In this document: one piece after another, positions 62,460 to 64,000 of the stretch
Layout of the letters: every line of letters starts with the position of its first letter
How positions within the stretch are numbered: position 1 is the stretch's first letter
Assembly: GCF_000004195.4 (NCBI RefSeq)
Contig: NC_030681.2
Span: 90,589,681 to 90,653,680 of the forward strand
Reading direction: 5' to 3'
DNA: 64,000 nucleotides
Source: Xenopus tropicalis
Taxonomy: Eukaryota; Chordata; Amphibia; Anura; Pipidae
The notes under the pieces: model-generated
Databases searched by the model: none
The model's input: the letters and a program-made list of their open reading frames with translations, nothing else
What the model was told of the DNA's origin: nothing
Position numbers and translations under genes: made by a program

Positions 62460-64000
62460 CATCCACCAGGCTATTCCATCTTATGTGTTTTTCTGCCAAA
62501 ACACCAATATGCCTACAAAACTCCTATCCATGGAGCAATATGGGATCCACATAGCAGCAGATACACTAAGTGGTAATATGTTGCATATTTACAAAATGAC
62601 ATATTAGCAGTGTAGCATTCATGTAGTGGTTACTTTACATAATGATGCTGGGCCACCTTACCTCACATTTGAAAAATGTACATCATCAGCCTTTTATTAG
62701 AGAATTTACACTCAAATTCACATTTTAAAAAAATGCATAGTAAAAACACCCTGTGCGCCCTTGCCTTTAGAAACACAGTGAACACTAAGTGAGCAGGCAA
62801 CTTATGTGTAAGGTTGGATTTACTAACTTGCCCCATGAACCATGCTGTTCCCCAGAAGCCTAACCTCTGGCTGCTGTCTCTGAAATGGACCACTCTGTTC
62901 ATGCTGGGAGGTAGGACTACTGAAACAAGATAAAATTAGGATAAACCAGTGCCTGAGAGATACTTTGTTTAAATAATAGTTTGCTTTACAGCGAATATGT
63001 GAGTAATTAATATCTTGGGTTTTTTGTTTTGTGTTTTCTCAATCTCTCATGTCACAATCTCATAATATACAATGTCATATTGTCCTTTTTCCCTTCCCCT
63101 TTTGCCCCCTCTCTGTTGTGTTTTTCCTTTTCGGTTCTTTCCATTAATTTCTTCATGTTTTTGGCCCTTTATTTAATAATAAATGGTCTTAAGGCAAAGC
63201 ATCTTTGAAATAAAAAGACAGAAGTCTAAATCAGTTACTGGACTAAAGGCAACGGTAAAGTGAAACCGCAAAGCCATACTATTTAAAGAAATATGGAAAT
63301 GCTTAAGTTAATTTTTGTTTTAGATAATAACAAACATTTGGGATGCTTGGCTGAGGAGTGCATACTGAAAGGATTCAAAGGTTATAATTATAATCCAATA
63401 CTGATTGGAAATGTCTTTTTCATGCATTTGCACCCCATGATTTCTACTGCAATGTATTTGTCAATGTATCTGGGTACTGGCTGGGCAGTGCCCTCAATGA
63501 GTAGAGGACATTGGGAATCAGACCCTGCAATTGCAGGGAGGCCCAGGGGTACAGAGGGCCCAGTGAGGCCCTAATTAATGGGCAATTTTAATATATCATG
63601 ACAGAATAAGTCAAACTAAAAAAACATCTATTGCAGACTATGTCAAGTTGGGATCAGTCAGGGAAGCCAAACTGAGCACCTTTGAATGCACCCTCCCTGG
63701 CAGCATCACCATCTACTATCCAAACAAGGGGGAGGAAGGGGTGTTGTCAGCAAGAAGGCCTGTATTGACCACTGTAGTCCTCTCTTGTCCACAGAGGTAA
63801 AAACACACTTTGTGTAATATACCTGTGACCTTTGTTCCCCTTTATTACAAACAATAAGGAATAGATAAAGGATGTAAGAAAAAAATTATTTTGCAGAAAC
63901 AAAGAAAATATAATAGTTTTTTTGAAAGTTTTTAATAAGGTCTAGTTGTATAGACTTAGTTAAGGTGGCCATACACAGGCAATAAAAGCTGGCAATCGAC
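62460..64000. other. Right-edge interval without recognised gene
   Basis: AT-rich sequence with no exon I can recognise. At 63962-64000 TAAGGTGGCCATACACAGGC resembles the end of the multi-hairpin family seen at 9007, suggesting that an element begins here and runs out of the window. Confidence 0.45.

Noticed and set aside
58253..64000. SENP6 exons expected upstream of MYO6 by mammalian synteny
   Set aside because: No SENP6-like coding segment with splice sites is visible on either strand. The gene, if syntenic, lies beyond the right edge.

Overview
This is vertebrate nuclear DNA, most likely from a clawed frog (Xenopus; X. tropicalis and X. laevis cannot be separated by eye). The AT-rich, intron-dominated layout, the split vertebrate gene and the dense load of short fold-back DNA transposons that I recognise as Xenopus types (TTAA-flanked T2-type MITEs, GGGGCTGATTTACTAA-ended elements, CAGGTATGGGA-ended elements) all point that way.

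The only host gene I can support is MYO6 (unconventional myosin VI), read on the minus strand. Nine coding exons assemble without a break: 25194-25078, 22033-21964, 13580-13507, 10834-10705, 10044-9939, 8710-8655, 7777-7680, 4403-4239 and 144-64. They total 897 nt, or 299 codons. Every junction has GT/AG signals and compatible phase. They encode the start of the motor head, with the P-loop (residues 151-158), switch I (about 200-207) and the beginning of the myosin VI-specific insert 1. The gene continues beyond position 1. A CpG-rich, GC-box and CCAAT-bearing region at about 54.6-55.1 kb is the likely MYO6 promoter and non-coding exon 1. That would make intron 1 about 29.5 kb.

The rest is mobile and repetitive DNA. 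The best preserved element is a complete Tc1-like transposon at 26833-28454, with TA target sites, long inverted repeats and an uninterrupted 340-residue DDE transposase. Next to it in sequence space are a decayed Tc1 fragment (24134-24600), three CAGG...CCTG MITEs, hAT-like elements with target duplications, a 5'-truncated L1-type insertion with poly-A and target duplication (42966-43417), an old L2-like LINE (15047-16100), and many multi-hairpin fold-back elements.

Upstream of MYO6 (55.5-58.25 kb) lies a minisatellite of about 180 units of 15 bp. Its units differ mainly at two positions, and it creates enormous but probably meaningless open reading frames on both strands. The last 5 kb holds two abutting fold-back elements and a 755-bp element carrying its own internal 40-bp satellite. 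I see no convincing novel multi-gene system. The most worthwhile leads are the intact transposase, the minisatellite, a perfect 39-bp-arm hairpin at 37724-37805, and the shared CGA-rich cores of otherwise different elements near 61-62 kb.
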